From Riptortus pedestris (taxonomy: Eukaryota > Arthropoda > Insecta > Hemiptera > Alydidae): a stretch of 64,000 nt of DNA. Location: contig CM032232.1 of assembly GCA_019009955.1 (NCBI GenBank), positions 58,183,501-58,247,500 on the forward strand. Reading direction: 5' to 3'. The notes beneath the pieces were generated by a model. The model had not been told where the DNA came from. It did not search any database and saw only the letters and a list, made by a program, of their open reading frames with translations. The number at the start of each line of letters is the position of its first letter. Position 1 is the first letter of the stretch. Both the position numbers and the translations under genes were made by a program. Shown here one piece after another: positions 33,183-44,769 of the stretch.

Positions 33183-35037
33183 AGAACGTTTCACTTCGAG
33201 ATGGCAGTATGTATTTTCAATGGGGTGCTCTGTCTCCCTCTTGCATATGCCTCGCTAGATAGCTCTGTCCTCCTCCCTCCGTGCGACGTTGCCGCTATAT
33301 CTCAAAGTTGTCCAATTTTTACGGGAAAAATTCTGTAACGTTCAGAATTTATCGCTCCATCTGCCTATGCTAAAAATTTATCAAGAAAATAAAATCTGTT
33401 TTTGCAATTAATTGTTTTTTGTCCATTTTTTACATAAAATTTTTAATGGAAATTCTTGTTTCTCTCGTCACTGTGATCTTATATTTTTAGATATTAGTTT
33501 GAAATTCGACATGAAGTTAGTATATATTATCTTTATTCGTAGCAAGGAACAATTTTTTTTTCAACGACATTCCTTTCCATGTTTTTGCCATAATAAAAAT
33601 AAAAATTGAGAAATCCTATTTTTAAAAAGTAGCCTGCGGGGAATTTCCGTTCTATAATTGTTTATTAAGTTTTGTTATACTCCTTTTAAAGAGGACAATT
33701 CAAATTTAATTTTGAGCCTCCTCCGAACATTATGGGACGCTGACAACTGATGCAATTAATGTTTATATGTTGTGGGAGCGTCGCGGCACTATCCCGCCCG
33801 CTCTCCCGTTCTTTCTTATAACTGTCTATTCTACCATGATTATTTAAAAAGCCTCAACTCAGAAATTGTAAATTTTACTGGGAAGCACTTTTTTTATTAA
33901 TCTTTTTAATGTGATTTGAAGTTAATAACTTAAATATATCTTTCAAAATGTAATTTTCGACAAAAATTGGAGTTAAGGCCTTTTATAAACTGAGAGCAAT
34001 AGAGGACTGTGAACAAACAGGATTGGGATGATTATTTATAACAATAATATTAATATATATCTTTAATCCATTAATAATTATTCATTATAATCATAATTAT
34101 AGTTGCATAATTAAAAAATAAAACCATTTTAATCAAAGAAATTCCTAATAAAAATCTTTAATGACCTTCAAAAATGTCTATTGAAAGCAACTTAATTTTA
34201 GAGTATCTAATTTCTTAGCCCATCTGCCAAGGAGAAGAAGCCTATTAAATTTAACGTTTAAAGAAAAAACTATCCATTTAGATTATTGGCCAAAATAGTC
34301 AAAATCTTAAGTATGCTTCATGCCTAACAATCAAAACAAAAAGCACGAAAATGTAATATTATATTAAGAAAATATAATATTATATTAGGTGCTATATAAA
34401 AACATCAGTACTTGTTTCTTCGTCTGACAGAGGTTCAACTCCGCTCATTCCTTGCGAGTCCGTAAGCGATTGAGTGGAGGATCCTGACGTCGACCCAGTC
34501 TTATTATAAACATTAATTGCATCAGTTGTAATCGACCTATAATGTTCGGAGGAGGCTCAAAAATAAATTTGAACTGTCCTTTTTAAAAGGATTATGACAA
34601 AACATAATAAAACATTATAGAACGAAAATTCCCCGCAGGCTACTTTTTTAAAATTGGATTTCACAATTTTTATTTTTATTATGGAAAAAAACATGATAAG
34701 GAATGACATTTTAAAAAAATTGTTCCTTGTAACGAATATAGATAACATAAACTAACTTCGTATAGAATTTCAAACAAATATCTTAAAAAATACGATCGCA
34801 GTGACGAGAGAAACAAGAATTTCCATTAAATTTTTTAGGTAAAAAAATTGGCACAATACAATTTATTTCGATTGTGTATCTTGTTTTGTTGATTTATTCT
34901 TAGTATAGGCCGATAGAAGATTAAATTCTGCACATTTCAGAATTTTTCCCGAGTTTTTCAGAAATTTGGCGGATTTGAGTGAGATTTGGCAACAGCGCAC
35001 GAAATCTACTGCCATCTCGAAGTGAAACGCACTATAG
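33183..35037. mobile_element. Long-TIR element, about 1.85 kb
   Basis: Outer ends CTATAGAACGTTTCACTTCG-AGATGGCAGTA and its inverse at 35,037 mark arms of about 590 and 520 bp. The arms end inside at TGATGCAATTAATGTTTATA (about 33,770) and TATAAACATTAATTGCATCA (about 34,508). They are clearly homologous but diverged with indels. The spacer 33,775-34,500 is AT-rich without a convincing ORF. Possible TA target duplication. No transposase is recognisable; superfamily unknown. Confidence 0.6.
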
Positions 35038-35049
35038 TACCAACATATA

Positions 35050-35137
35050 TGGATATACAAATTTGAAGAACGATTTCGAAAATAGCGTCATGAGTACGAC
35101 CTCAATAGCTCATTTCCCTCAACGGAAATCTGCTAAA
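35050..35137 (-). mobile_element. Family A left-end fragment, reverse
   Basis: ATTTGAAGAACGATTTCGAA, AGCGTCATGAGTACGACCTC and ATTTCCCTCAACGGAAATCT-GCTAAAA. It abuts the outer end of the long-TIR element. Confidence 0.6.
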
Positions 35138-35139
35138 AC

Positions 35140-35860
35140 TAGAGGTGGCAAGCTCATGAGCCTGCGAAAGACATAATTTGTGAATTTTTGGACGTAGCCG
35201 AACTAACCATTGCGAAGATGTGAACAATTAATGATTTTAAAGCTAATAGCGACAATCTAACCAGCAAAACCAAAGCAATGGTGAATCAACTTGAGCCGCC
35301 ACACTTCATATAGGTCACTTACTGTATTTCTCGTTGCAATATGTAGTTCAAAATTATTAGTAATCTTCATATCTGTTCTTTTTCATTATATATATACATA
35401 TGCATATACACATAATACAGGCATACCACTTATTCTTCAAGTACAAAAATCTGTTCGTCATTCAGCGTGGCCGCTTTTGTAATCATCCACTACAGTCCTC
35501 CTTGCCACTGAAAAGGCTCCTAACTTGGATCAGAATAAAAGGAAATGAAAGTACTAATACACTTAAGTACAATAGTAACTAAGTAGTGCAATATATTGAA
35601 AATGAGGCAGCTGCGTTGGTTCGGGCATGTGCATAACCATTTAAAAAATGAATTGTGCCATAGTCGATAAAGTACCTCCAGATTGACAAAACTATCATAT
35701 CTAGAACATTGAAGTGTTCTAAACCAGAAAAAGAGGTAAAGCTCTGATCCAAGCTACATTCTCAATATTTCATACCATTAAGAGAACATTAAAAATAATA
35801 TCATTACACATTATTTCAATGAATTGATCTGTTATTTATAAGGAAATTCCTTTTTTTTTC
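35140..35860. other. Intronic stretch upstream of exon 2
   Basis: Only the small RT relic at 35,590 was recognised. The exon 2 acceptor tract (nine T's) closes the stretch. Confidence 0.4.
35590..35645 (+). pseudogene. Tiny relic of an RTE-like reverse transcriptase C-terminus
   Basis: One frame reads ILKMRQLRWFGHVHNH, matching the MR-x-LRWFGHV motif near the C-terminus of RTE/CR1-type proteins. It is only about 16 codons and no flanking motif was recognised, so this is a weak call. It sits about 220 bp before exon 2. Confidence 0.35.
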
Positions 35861-35862
35861 AG

Positions 35863-35943
35863 GCCAAGAACCCGCATCTCAATACTACAGAGAGCTAGGA
35901 TGTACTCCACCGGAAGCTGGAAAGACTGTAGCTTACGACTGCA
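35863..35943 (+). CDS. Exon 2 of secreted cysteine-rich (VWC-like) protein
   Basis: An 81-bp phase 1-1 exon. It is preceded by a run of nine T then CAG at 35,860-35,862 and followed by the strong donor GTAAGT at 35,944. After the shared Gly codon it adds 26 residues beginning QEPASQYYRELGC and ending VAYDC, with cysteines at the 13th and 26th codons. Joined to exon 1 it gives the mature N-terminus just after the predicted signal cleavage. The pattern YY-x-E-L-G-C-x-P followed by Y-D-C resembles the segment that precedes a VWC-like module in some insect secreted proteins; this is family recollection, not a search. The exon is too short and ATG-less to stand out as an ORF, but reading phase, splice sites and fit on both sides support it. 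It lies about 720 bp after the last repeat fragment. Confidence 0.75.
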
Positions 35944-36556
35944 GTAAGTTAATAAAGCTAATTCTAATTAATTTAATGGCTAATCGCCTTTATAAATAAA
36001 GTACAAACTATTAAGCTTGAGATGAACGAAATAGACGGGTAAAAGAATTACGGAATTTCCTTAAAGTACTAGTTTACTAAACTTAACTTGATAATATTGA
36101 CTATATTAATATAGTTATGTAATATTTTATATGTTATTGGAGAACAATAAATATTACATCAGCTGATTTCTAATGACCGCCGTTTTCTATAGGGTTTAGT
36201 AGAAGATAGTATATACGGTTTCTCTGAGGTAGTGGTTAGGCTGAAGAGGCTTTGAATAAATCGAAAAATGTAGATGATTAATAAATGAGTTGAAGAAGAG
36301 AAGTTGCTTGTCAACCAAATGAGCTTCTGGCAATCTATTCATATGAGACTTTGATCGAACTTAAAAATGTTAACCGGCTCATGTGATATTAGCACGAAAA
36401 GATTGTATCCCTTAAAGTCCAGCTTGTAATTCAAGTGCTTTATATAAATCTCTTACTAAGAGAGAAATCTACTAAGAGACGCTCTTACTCTGCGATTTTA
36501 TTCTTCTTGAGGAATATTTCTGTTTAGTTTATGAAGCTCATGCGTGGACTATTTTT

Positions 36557-37209
36557 AGCAGATTTCCCTTAAGGGAATTTCGAAAATCTAAAATATCTGC
36601 TTAATCAGAAGTCGGATCGAGAAACTGTATAGAATCAATCATATTGCAAATGCAATGTTCTATAAATGTTGTTAAATAAACTTTATTTTGAATATTAACT
36701 TAGGTATGCCGCTTTTAGTTTCCAATTCCATTTATTAAACACCTATTCATACTCATATCATATTAACAAGAAGCTGTTATGTCATAACCACTTTAGTTGA
36801 AGCTGAAATACCAAATATTGTTTTAATTGAAATTTTGATGCGTGAGATACATCCAAATAATTGTTGTAATGACGTAATGTTTATTTGTTCTATGCCATAA
36901 TCGATAGTTAACTGTTTCACTTCTAACTTCACAATGACAATAGTCATTAATAGCTAACATCAGACTAGGAATAGGGAAGGGGGTGGTTATCACGAGTTGT
37001 ATCGAAAAATGTAATAGATTCATTCTTATTAAGCTATTGATGTTCTACAATTATTGTTTTATACATTTCTTTAATAGCTCAAATATTCAGAAAGGTATTC
37101 AGAAAATACTTACTTGGAGATTGAAAATATATTAAGAAGAGTTTAAGAGTGTGCCATATCATCACGTGGAAAATGTGCTAAGTTTACGCAGCCCCCGCGT
37201 GAAGAATTA
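36557..37209 (+). mobile_element. Family A copy, forward, in head-to-tail contact with another 3' end
   Basis: Starts AGCAGATTTCCCTTAAGGGA with the following palindrome half deleted; ends CTAAGTTTACGCAGCCCCCG-CGTGAAG. The 30 bases before it (TTTATGAAGCTCATGCGTGG-ACTATTTTT) are the 3' end of an upstream forward copy. Confidence 0.65.
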
Positions 37210-37649
37210 ATTTTAGTTTTGAAGTCAAAAGCGTACAGATCAACGGTAATTTTGCAATATTTGATATTTATTTATCTGAGATGCCGCAATAGGAAACCAT
37301 CGTAACCACTGTAGCAATTATAATTCCTTGTTTTTAATCTCATTCCTCAAGAGGAGTTTTACTCGGAGCTTTAAAGGATATTTACCTGAAGTTATTTAAT
37401 AAATTAACAGCATGCATTTCTCAAGTAGAAAAGTGGCATATGTTACAAGAAAAAGAAGGCGTAAAGATTTACGACTTCCTCAATAACATATAATTTGAAA
37501 AAGAAATAGGTAACTGAATAATTAAGAGCAGCCTGTGGGCTGTAATAAATTCCTGTTTAGTTGGCTAGGAACACATTGCTAGATGGAGCTAATAGTCATT
37601 GGCGCTCACTTAATAAAATTCTGCCACGGGAGGGGGGTGGGCGTTCCTA

Positions 37650-38605
37650 AATGAAGCAGATTGCTCAAATGTCGGTATGACACGCTACTGAACTCATCTC
37701 ACTGTATGTTCTCTATTTGCGAAAAAAATAAATAAATAAATAAAAATCCCAAGAGTAGAAGTGGGCGGTCAATAAAATCATAATGGAAGACGTTATCACA
37801 CTAACTATTTGCATGTATCTCACATAATAGAGCCCCGTCGCTGAAAATTTTATTTGTTATTTATGCCAGGACTTCATAATATATTAGCCCCTTTTTAAAG
37901 TACGGTCATTAAAAGTGGGTGTTTACTGGAGGCTGAAAACTAAGAAACGCCAATATCTGGGATACTATTAAAGAGAGAAAAAACATACATATAACAGGAT
38001 TTATAAAAAACTAAAGTTGCAATAAAATTGATTCTATACAATTTTTTGATACGACGTATAAAAACGGAGAATGTTTGAATTTTCAAAATCCTCCACTAAA
38101 CCCCGAACGAACTTGATCTTTAATTTTACATAAAACGTTTAAATATCAAGTTTGGCACCGATCAAACCACAAAAAAATTGCGGCTGCTAGAACTGTAACA
38201 GACAAATATATACTTTTGTCATACCCGCCGGTGAAGACCGTCGTCACTGGCTGATGGTCGAGTACAGCTGGCAAGCGCTTTCGATGCGATGCCACCATCT
38301 TCAAGCCCTTCAAAATGTTGTACTGAGTTAGATGTCCGATGGTCAGTAGGTTTTAAGCATCTAGTGACCGTATTAGTTTGTTTACGTGCAGCTGTTTACT
38401 TACCTCTAGATCTGTCAAACGAAGTGGTTTTAACTAGTGTCCAGGTAAATTGTTTTCCTCCACAAAAGCATATGTTTGTGTGTGTCACTTTGAACGGAGC
38501 TCATTTTCGTCATCTCCTAGGTAGGATGGAATGACATTTATGAAACATTTTCGAAAATCGCGTCCTGAGTACAACCTCAATAGCTGATTTCCTTTTAAAA
38601 CAGAT
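37650..38605 (-). mobile_element. Long family A copy, reverse, with an inserted palindromic-family segment
   Basis: Contains GACACGCTACTGAACTCATC, ATCTGGGATACTATTAAAGA, GGCTGCTAGAACTGTAACAG, then a non-family segment (38,205-38,485) at the microsatellite, then CTCATTTTCGTCATCTCCTA to CTGATTTCCTTTTAAAACAG. Confidence 0.6.
38205..38485 (-). mobile_element. Single copy of the palindrome-family element
   Basis: ACCGTCGTCACTGGCTGATG, GGCAAGCGCTTTCGATGCGA and CTGTTTACTTACCTCTAGAT match the left arm of the 30,738 palindrome with divergence. Here only one arm exists, inserted at the microsatellite position of a reverse family A copy. Confidence 0.65.
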
Positions 38606-38941
38606 TTAGTAGTTAACCCGTATGAAATTAAACTTGGGAATGGAATTTCAAAATTGTTTTCAAACGTCCACAAATTTCAATGTCCTTTCCCCAGCAGAAG
38701 GAGTGATATTACTTAACATGACTCAGACAATGAGAGTATTTAGAAATATCTATACATTTGAATTTGGTAAACAATGCTGCACTCGAATGCACTGAGATAA
38801 CACCAACTCCCTTGAGAAAAATCAGCATATGTAGAGTGTACTCATAACACAAAGTTCGAGAAATTTCCTCAACTGAACGGATCTTATATTTATCATTTCC
38901 TAGGTGGGACCGATGAAGACTTGAGGAAATTTATCGAAATT

Positions 38942-38943
38942 GC

Positions 38944-38982
<39 letters not shown>
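38942..38982. repeat. (TA)n-(TG)n compound microsatellite
   Basis: Ten TA then nine TG units between family A left-arm and right-block remnants (38,860-39,060). Confidence 0.9.
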
Positions 38983-38983
<1 letters not shown>

Positions 38984-39720
38984 TTTAACGCTCTAGTGCT
39001 TGTAATTTTTGTTTGATCGTTACCAAACTAGATATATAAGCGTTCCTTTAAAACCAGGCAAGAAAACTAGGTGGTTTCAGTTCCTTAGAGGCATAATTAG
39101 ATGGATGTAGTTTTTCTAATACGACTCCGGTGGAAATGACTTCTTTCCTTTAAAGAAATACGCTAAAAATAATTTCATAGCTCCGGTGAAATAAATTTAT
39201 CGTCCACTTGAGTTTAGAAGAGATAATGAAATGGCTAAATTAAATCAATTGAGCCTTTCAGTCGATCGTAAATTCAAATCGGCGGTAAATTGACAATTTA
39301 AATTAATGGCTTGAGCAATTTAGGCTGCTAAAATGCAGGGAAAAAAAAGGATGTGCCTCTTTATCCAAATAAATTTATTAAGAGAGAATAAATGATCGGA
39401 AAATATAATAACGTAGAACACATGCAATTTAGAGGACCTGTAATTATTTTATAATACCCTGTTGCAGGACGGCGAGTGAGGAAAAACAAGGAAAACACGC
39501 TTATAACTGCAGTCAGCTGCGATTAATATACAGAACAAATTATTATGCTATTACGGAGTTATTTATGGAGTATTTTCTATTAACCGTAATTGAGTCCACA
39601 CCGTTAGGTAAATCACGTTTTAGCGCTCCTCCGCATGCTATTTTCTCGTTAATATATTAAATCAGAAAAAAAAAACCGTCACGCAGCTGTCGGATGAAGA
39701 CAGAGCATCTACATGCTCAT

Positions 39721-39835
39721 TTTTAGCAGATTTTCCTTAAGGTATTGAGGTTGAACTCATGATCCAATTTTCAAAAAGTGTCTTCAAATGTCCATCGATC
39801 CTACCTAGTTGATTATGAAGTGAGGTCCGTTCAAA

Positions 39836-39896
<61 letters not shown>

Positions 39897-40395
39897 GTTA
39901 ACTCTCTAATGGTCGCAATTTTTGTTGTAATCGTTACCAAACACGATATTTAAGCGTTTTATGTAAAAATAAAGACTAAAAATGGACTGAGGAGAAGGAG
40001 GGTTTAGAGGGGTAGTTTCTAAAATTCCAAATATCTTCGTTATTGTCCTTATCAGCTCCTTTTTGCAAGGATGTCGAATAATATTCTAACCCAGGATTTG
40101 AAGTCCACTGATCGCCAAAATACATTTTAGCAAACAATCTACATCACGGAGCTTTAGTGGGTTTATGTTATGCATCGTAGGAATTGAAGTGTCACTGAAG
40201 TTGATTTTGAGGGGGGCTTAAGTGGTTTTGATTCAAAATATCAGGACAGTTGATAAAACATCGTTGGAACTTGTGAAATCGCTGAAAAAAGGTTTATTTC
40301 ATTTTTTGGGCTTAGCAGGTTTTGGTTCTAAGTATCTTCGTGAAAAATCTGCTTAGCTTACGCAGCCCCGTGCCCGACTTTTTTTTTTTTTTTTT
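39721..40395 (+). mobile_element. Family A copy, forward, decayed
   Basis: TTTTAGCAGATTTTCCTTAA at the left, (TA)n 39,839-39,894, TGGTCGCAATTTTTG, and a 3' end CTGCTTAGCTTACGCAGCCC near 40,350-40,395 followed by a 17-nt T run. About 300 bp in between is not recognisable. Confidence 0.55.
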
Positions 40396-40527
40396 CGGTT
40401 GGCATTATAGACCTTTCAGATTTGATGGCTTCGTGGTCAAAGGTATTACGTAGTGAGTAATCAACAAGACATACAACCTCACTTAACCTAGGAACCCAAC
40501 CCACAATTCTAGGTTTACCATGTGAGG

Positions 40528-41040
40528 CTAAGACTAACCCCTTAACTCACATAAAAATATATCCCATTGCCACACACTCTTTATAGATATTCACATTTTT
40601 CCTTACTTAAGTAAACTAGACCATTGAAATGTTATTTACGTGGAAGAAAAGCGCAGTAAAAATGACCCTGAATCAATTTCAATGGCGCATTACCTTGTTT
40701 GCAACACTCACTAATGACTAAACCTATTTCTAGCGTGCATCAACCACGGAAAGCAAGTTATGACAAGGAAAACAGTGTTCCTTCGTAGTAAAAGAAGTGA
40801 CTCACGGCTATAATTGTCATTGTGCAACATATTGTGTGGCTGCGATAACAAACGAGCTCATTATTTGAAGAAAAGGAGGAAAAAAACGAAGAAAATACAA
40901 ACACATCTGGAGGTCCGAAAACAATTGGGTACTTCTGATTCTCCATCAAATAGTTTGTTCTTATTTTTTTTAAACTCTTCGCAGCCAAATTAAAATTAAA
41001 TTATTTATTAACGTCCACTTTGTGCAACTAAGTGCTAATT
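40528..41040 (+). repeat. 510-bp segmental duplicate, copy 1
   Basis: CTAGGTTTACCATGTGAGGC to AAATTATTTATTAACGTCCA. It is nearly identical to 44,096-44,615 (shared CGTGGAAGAAAAGCGCAGTA, CTAGCGTGCATCAACCACGG). Both are bordered by SINE pieces, so this may be the interior of a larger SINE-containing repeat. Confidence 0.85.
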
Positions 41041-41280
41041 GGGGCGGGTTATCTACAGGTTACCACCCTTTTCTAGCAAGGGTGGAACTAAGGATTTTAT
41101 TTATTCCGTTCGTAGGAGGACCTGAAATGAGTTTCTCCAGTATACTGACGGGAGGGTCTATGGCCAGTTCACGCTGCAGCCTGTGGACGGGATCTAAGAG
41201 AGTTATAATCTTTAGTCATCCCGAGGGGTTCTAACATGCAGCTTGCTGACGGTAGTGATAAATGTACCCACGCTTTAACC
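40994..41280 (-). mobile_element. SINE, long copy, minus strand
   Basis: On the minus strand: a head with GCGTGGGTACATTTATCACT and GCATGTTAGAACCCC, then GTGAACTGGCCATAGACCCT, then the common body GGTAACCTGTAGATAACCCG-CCCCAATTAGC...GTGGACGTTAATAAATAAT. Head sequence is related to the segment at 12,490-12,750. Confidence 0.6.
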
Positions 41281-41302
41281 CGTCACCCCCTCCCTCACAT
41301 TA

Positions 41303-41308
<6 letters not shown>

Positions 41309-41359
<51 letters not shown>

Positions 41360-41388
41360 GCACGTACGCACACACACACACACACACA
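41309..41388. repeat. (TA)n-(CA)n compound microsatellite
   Basis: About 24 TA units, a CGCACGTACG bridge and about 10 CA units, between a SINE and a forward family A copy. Confidence 0.95.
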
Positions 41389-41398
41389 TAAATGATAA

Positions 41399-41920
41399 AT
41401 GTATGTTACCTCTCAAGCGGTACCAATTTTGGTTTCATCGTTACCAAACTCGATAAATTTGTGTTTTATTTAAAACGAAAGTTGATGTTCGTTGACAACT
41501 GAATTTTGGCCGGAGAGTGAGGGATATAAAATTAAAAATTCAAAATATCTCCTTTTCAATGAGCGAAAATCATGTACAACCAATTGTTAAAAATGTAATT
41601 TGTTAAACATGTTGTTCTATACACTATTTGTCTTTTACATTTTTTTAGTTTTCAGCCCTAAGAAAACCCCCACTTTAAGTGATTGCACTTCGGCAATAAG
41701 CGAAAAAAGCATTTAAGATTAAATACATAATCTTGTTTTCAACAGAACTCTACTAGTTGAGATGCGTGCAAATATGATGTGTGATGGCAACATCAAATAA
41801 GATTTTATTGACCACCCATGTCTAATCATCTGATTTTTATTATTAATTAGGAAATATATGCTAAAATGAGATCATTATAGAAATCTGCTTAGATTACGCA
41901 GTCCCATGCCCACCAAGAGT
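41399..41920 (+). mobile_element. Long family A copy, forward, right part
   Basis: From TACCTCTCAAGCGGTACCAA through TCAGCCCTAAGAAAACCCCC to AAATCTGCTTAGATTACGCA. (TA)n and (CA)n tracts precede it (41,309-41,388). Confidence 0.55.
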
Positions 41921-42373
41921 GTGTGGTGAGAGCTGAAAAACTTTTCCATGTGTTTTTTGCTCATGGCGCTCCCTTTCTGCGAGCCGACCGTATCACTAAC
42001 CTCACTCAAAGGCCATAAACGAAATGACGCGAAGAATATTCTAATCCCCAGGTGGTAGTATTTAAGTTTAACGACTCCCCGTTGAAGATAGTGCAGGCGT
42101 GTTGGTCGTTACGTCCTCCCCGCGGGACTCGCTCACCGCTCTATAATTTCATTGGACCGGTCTCTGTGAACTGGATGTCCTCAGGAAATGGGTTGTTTTC
42201 ATGAGCCGCGGAACACGGACAAATAAAAAATTGATGAAGGAAAAAATAAAGAAAAAGATAAGAAAAATCAAGCAAGTATTCAGGTGCAAATGCACTCAAG
42301 ACGGAGGGTAAGCTGTCCTCACATTTCTTTATACATATTTATTTGTTTCGGGGCTTTCATTAAACCCTCACTC

Positions 42374-43054
42374 AAAAATCGTTCGTCACGCAGAGGCTCC
42401 GTAAACTAAGTAGATTTCCCTCCTGAAGTTTAATAATAGATAAATCTACATACTTAAACACCACCGTTAATATTAAGTGAATAAATCCAATCATAATAAG
42501 GAACCTCCCGACAGGAAGCTTCTGAAATGTAAACAAACAGATCTGCCAACCTCACACCAGCAAGAAAAATAATTACTGAAATATATCAGAATATAACATA
42601 TTAATTTTATTGAAAACTATATACCATATCTAATGCTGTAATTTATAATGAATCAGAATAATGTTTATCTCAATCATATTTTAGTAGTCGAAGAACTTAA
42701 ACGGTGGCGGGGGGGGGGGGGAACCAGAACATATTTGCATGTTTCTTGTATAATAAAGGTCTATTGAAAACAATATTTGGCATTTAAGCCTCGAATAATG
42801 TGGTTTATTATATAACCGAGTATTGTTTATGTAACACGAGTAGAAGTGGGGGTTTGCTGAAGGCTGAAAACTGAAAAATGCAAATATCTCGGTTAATAGT
42901 CAAGACAGAGAATAAATGTATATAGCATTTTTTTTTAGTACATTTAATTTGCAATAAGATTGGTTCTATACAATTCTTCTATCCGACGTATAGTAACGGA
43001 GATATTTCGAACATTCAAAATTATCTCATATCCTGATTAAAGTTTTACTTTGTT
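42374..43054 (-). mobile_element. Family A copy, reverse, abutting a forward copy
   Basis: Outer end AAAAATCGTTCGTCACGCAG; same central block as 57,151 but reversed; ends near CAAAATTATCTCATATCCTG. The forward copy starts at 43,055, giving a back-to-back pair. Confidence 0.6.
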
Positions 43055-43400
43055 AGCAGATTCCCCTTAAAAGAAATCAGATATTGAGGTTGAAGTCATG
43101 TCGAGATTTTCTAAAATATTTCCTGAAATCTCCATCCATCCTACCCAGGAATATGACTAAAATGAGGTCCGTTCAAAACTATATATAAATATAAAAAACG
43201 CTCTAATGGTCCTAATTATTGTTTAATCGTTACCAAAGTCGATATTTAAACGTTTTATGTAAAAATAAAGGTCTACTCGTTAACGGCTGAAATGGGACGG
43301 GGGAGAAGGAGGGTTTAGAGGGGAATTTATAAAATTCCAAATATCTCTATTATTGTGCATCGGATCGATTAATTGTATAGAATCAATCTTAACCGCCAAG
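43055..43400 (+). mobile_element. Family A copy, forward, left half
   Basis: AGCAGATTCCCCTTAAAAGA, GAATATGACTAAAATGAGGT, GGTCCTAATTATTGTTTAAT, ending GAATCAATCTTAACC. The microsatellite is reduced to ATATATAAATATAAA. Confidence 0.55.
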
Positions 43401-43514
43401 CGTAGGTATATACAGACCCCAACACCGACCTTAGGCTATAATTCGTAAAACATTTTACATCTGTCACCAAATGGATTCTTAAAATCCTTGCGATCCTCCT
43501 TAAAGAGAATTTTA

Positions 43515-43860
43515 AATTCTCTTAAGGGAAATCAGGTATTAAGGTTGTACTCACCAAGCAATTATCAATAAATTTCTTCAAACGTCCATGGAACATACTC
43601 AAAAGATGATCGAAATACCTGATTTCCCCATAGGTGAAATCTGCTAAAAGTGAGGTCCATTCAAAACTATGTGTACGTCGGTTAACGCTGTAGTCGCAAT
43701 TTTTTTTCATCGTTTCAAAAATCAATATATATAAGCGGTAAATATAAAAATAAAGATAAGTTCGTTAACTGCTGAAGTCGGACCACAGGGCCCTCCCCTA
43801 TTCCCCTATTGTAGTGCATGGGAAATCTGCCTGCTTTACGCAGTTTACGCTTAAATATCG
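43515..43860 (+). mobile_element. Family A copy, forward, scrambled left end
   Basis: Left palindrome remnant TTCTCTTAAGGGAAATCAGG, then an inverted second left end (ACCTGATTTCCCCATAGGTG-AAATCTGCTAAAA), then GAGGTCCATTCAAAACTATG and a 3' end with GGGAAATCTGCCTGC near 43,820. Confidence 0.5.
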
Positions 43861-43969
43861 ACTTTGATTAGAATCAATGGGTATTTGAAGATTTAGTTCT
43901 AATATTGGCGTTTGAAGATAACATCAATAATATATTTCCCTACTATTGGAGTTATATAAAAATTGTTAC

Positions 43970-44095
43970 TCATTATCGTCCACTTTGGACTAATCGGGAC
44001 AGGTAACCACCCTTTTCTAGCCAGGGTGGGACTAAGCGTTTTATATAATGAGTTCGTCACTAAATAAATTCCTATTGCTCAACTCGCCACTCTAG
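43970..44095 (-). mobile_element. SINE body fragment, minus strand
   Basis: GTCCACTTTGGACTAATCGG-GACAGGTAACCACCC, CTAGCCAGGGTGGGACTAAG, AAATAAATTCCTATTGC. It joins directly to duplicate copy 2. Confidence 0.6.
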
Positions 44096-44615
44096 GTTTA
44101 CCACGTGAGGCCAAGACTCCTTAAATCACACGGCCCCTACATAAAAATAATATCCCATTGCCACACACTCTTTATAGCTATTCACATTTTTCCTGACTTA
44201 AATCAGCTAGGCCATTTAAATGTTATTTACGTGGAAGAAAAGCGCAGTAAAAATGACCCTGAATCAATTTCAACGGCGAATTGCCTTGTTTGCAACACTC
44301 ACTAATGACTAAACCTATTTCTAGCGTGCATCAACCACGGAAAGCAAGTTGTTATGAGGAAAACAGTGTTCCTTCGTAGCAGAAAAAGTGACTCACGGCT
44401 ATAATTGTCATTGTGCAACATATTGTGTGGCTGCGATTACAAACGAGCTCATTATTTAAAGAAAAGGAAAAAAAAATGAAGAAAATACAAGCACATCTGG
44501 AGGTCGAAACACAGTTGGGTACTTCTGATTCGCCATCAAATAGTTTATTCTTATTTGTTTTAAACTCTTCGTAGCCAAATTTAAATTAAATTATTCATTA
44601 ACGTCCACTTTTTGC
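44096..44615 (+). repeat. 510-bp segmental duplicate, copy 2
   Basis: CTAGGTTTACCACGTGAGGC to AAATTATTCATTAACGTCCA, same order as copy 1 about 3.57 kb upstream, with scattered substitutions and small indels. No ORF shared by the copies looks functional. Confidence 0.85.
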
Positions 44616-44750
44616 AACTAAGGCTAATTGGGACAGGTTATCACCCTTTTCTAGAGGGACTAAGGATTTTATTTAATGAATTCCGTCACTGAATAAATTC
44701 CTATTAAACAACTGGGATTCGAACTCGCGCTGAGGTTTACTCAAAGCTCC
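44595..44750 (-). mobile_element. tRNA-derived SINE, minus strand, intact B-box
   Basis: GTCCACTTTTTGCAACTAAG, GGGACAGGTTATCACCC, then ACTGGGATTCGAACTCGCGC, whose complement GAGTTCGAATCCCAG is a consensus tRNA B-box. Confidence 0.65.
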
Positions 44751-44769
44751 TCAAATGATTTCAAGGAAA

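Larger units (their letters stand above)
18152..35862 (+). other. Intron 1 (17.7 kb) of the secreted protein gene
   Basis: Inferred from donor GTAAAG at 18,152 and acceptor TTTCAG at 35,862, both phase 1. It consists largely of family A copies, two Helitrons, a 5'-truncated LINE, a 0.88-kb palindrome and a long-TIR element, with single-copy gaps. No other coding exon was recognised in it. Confidence 0.7.
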
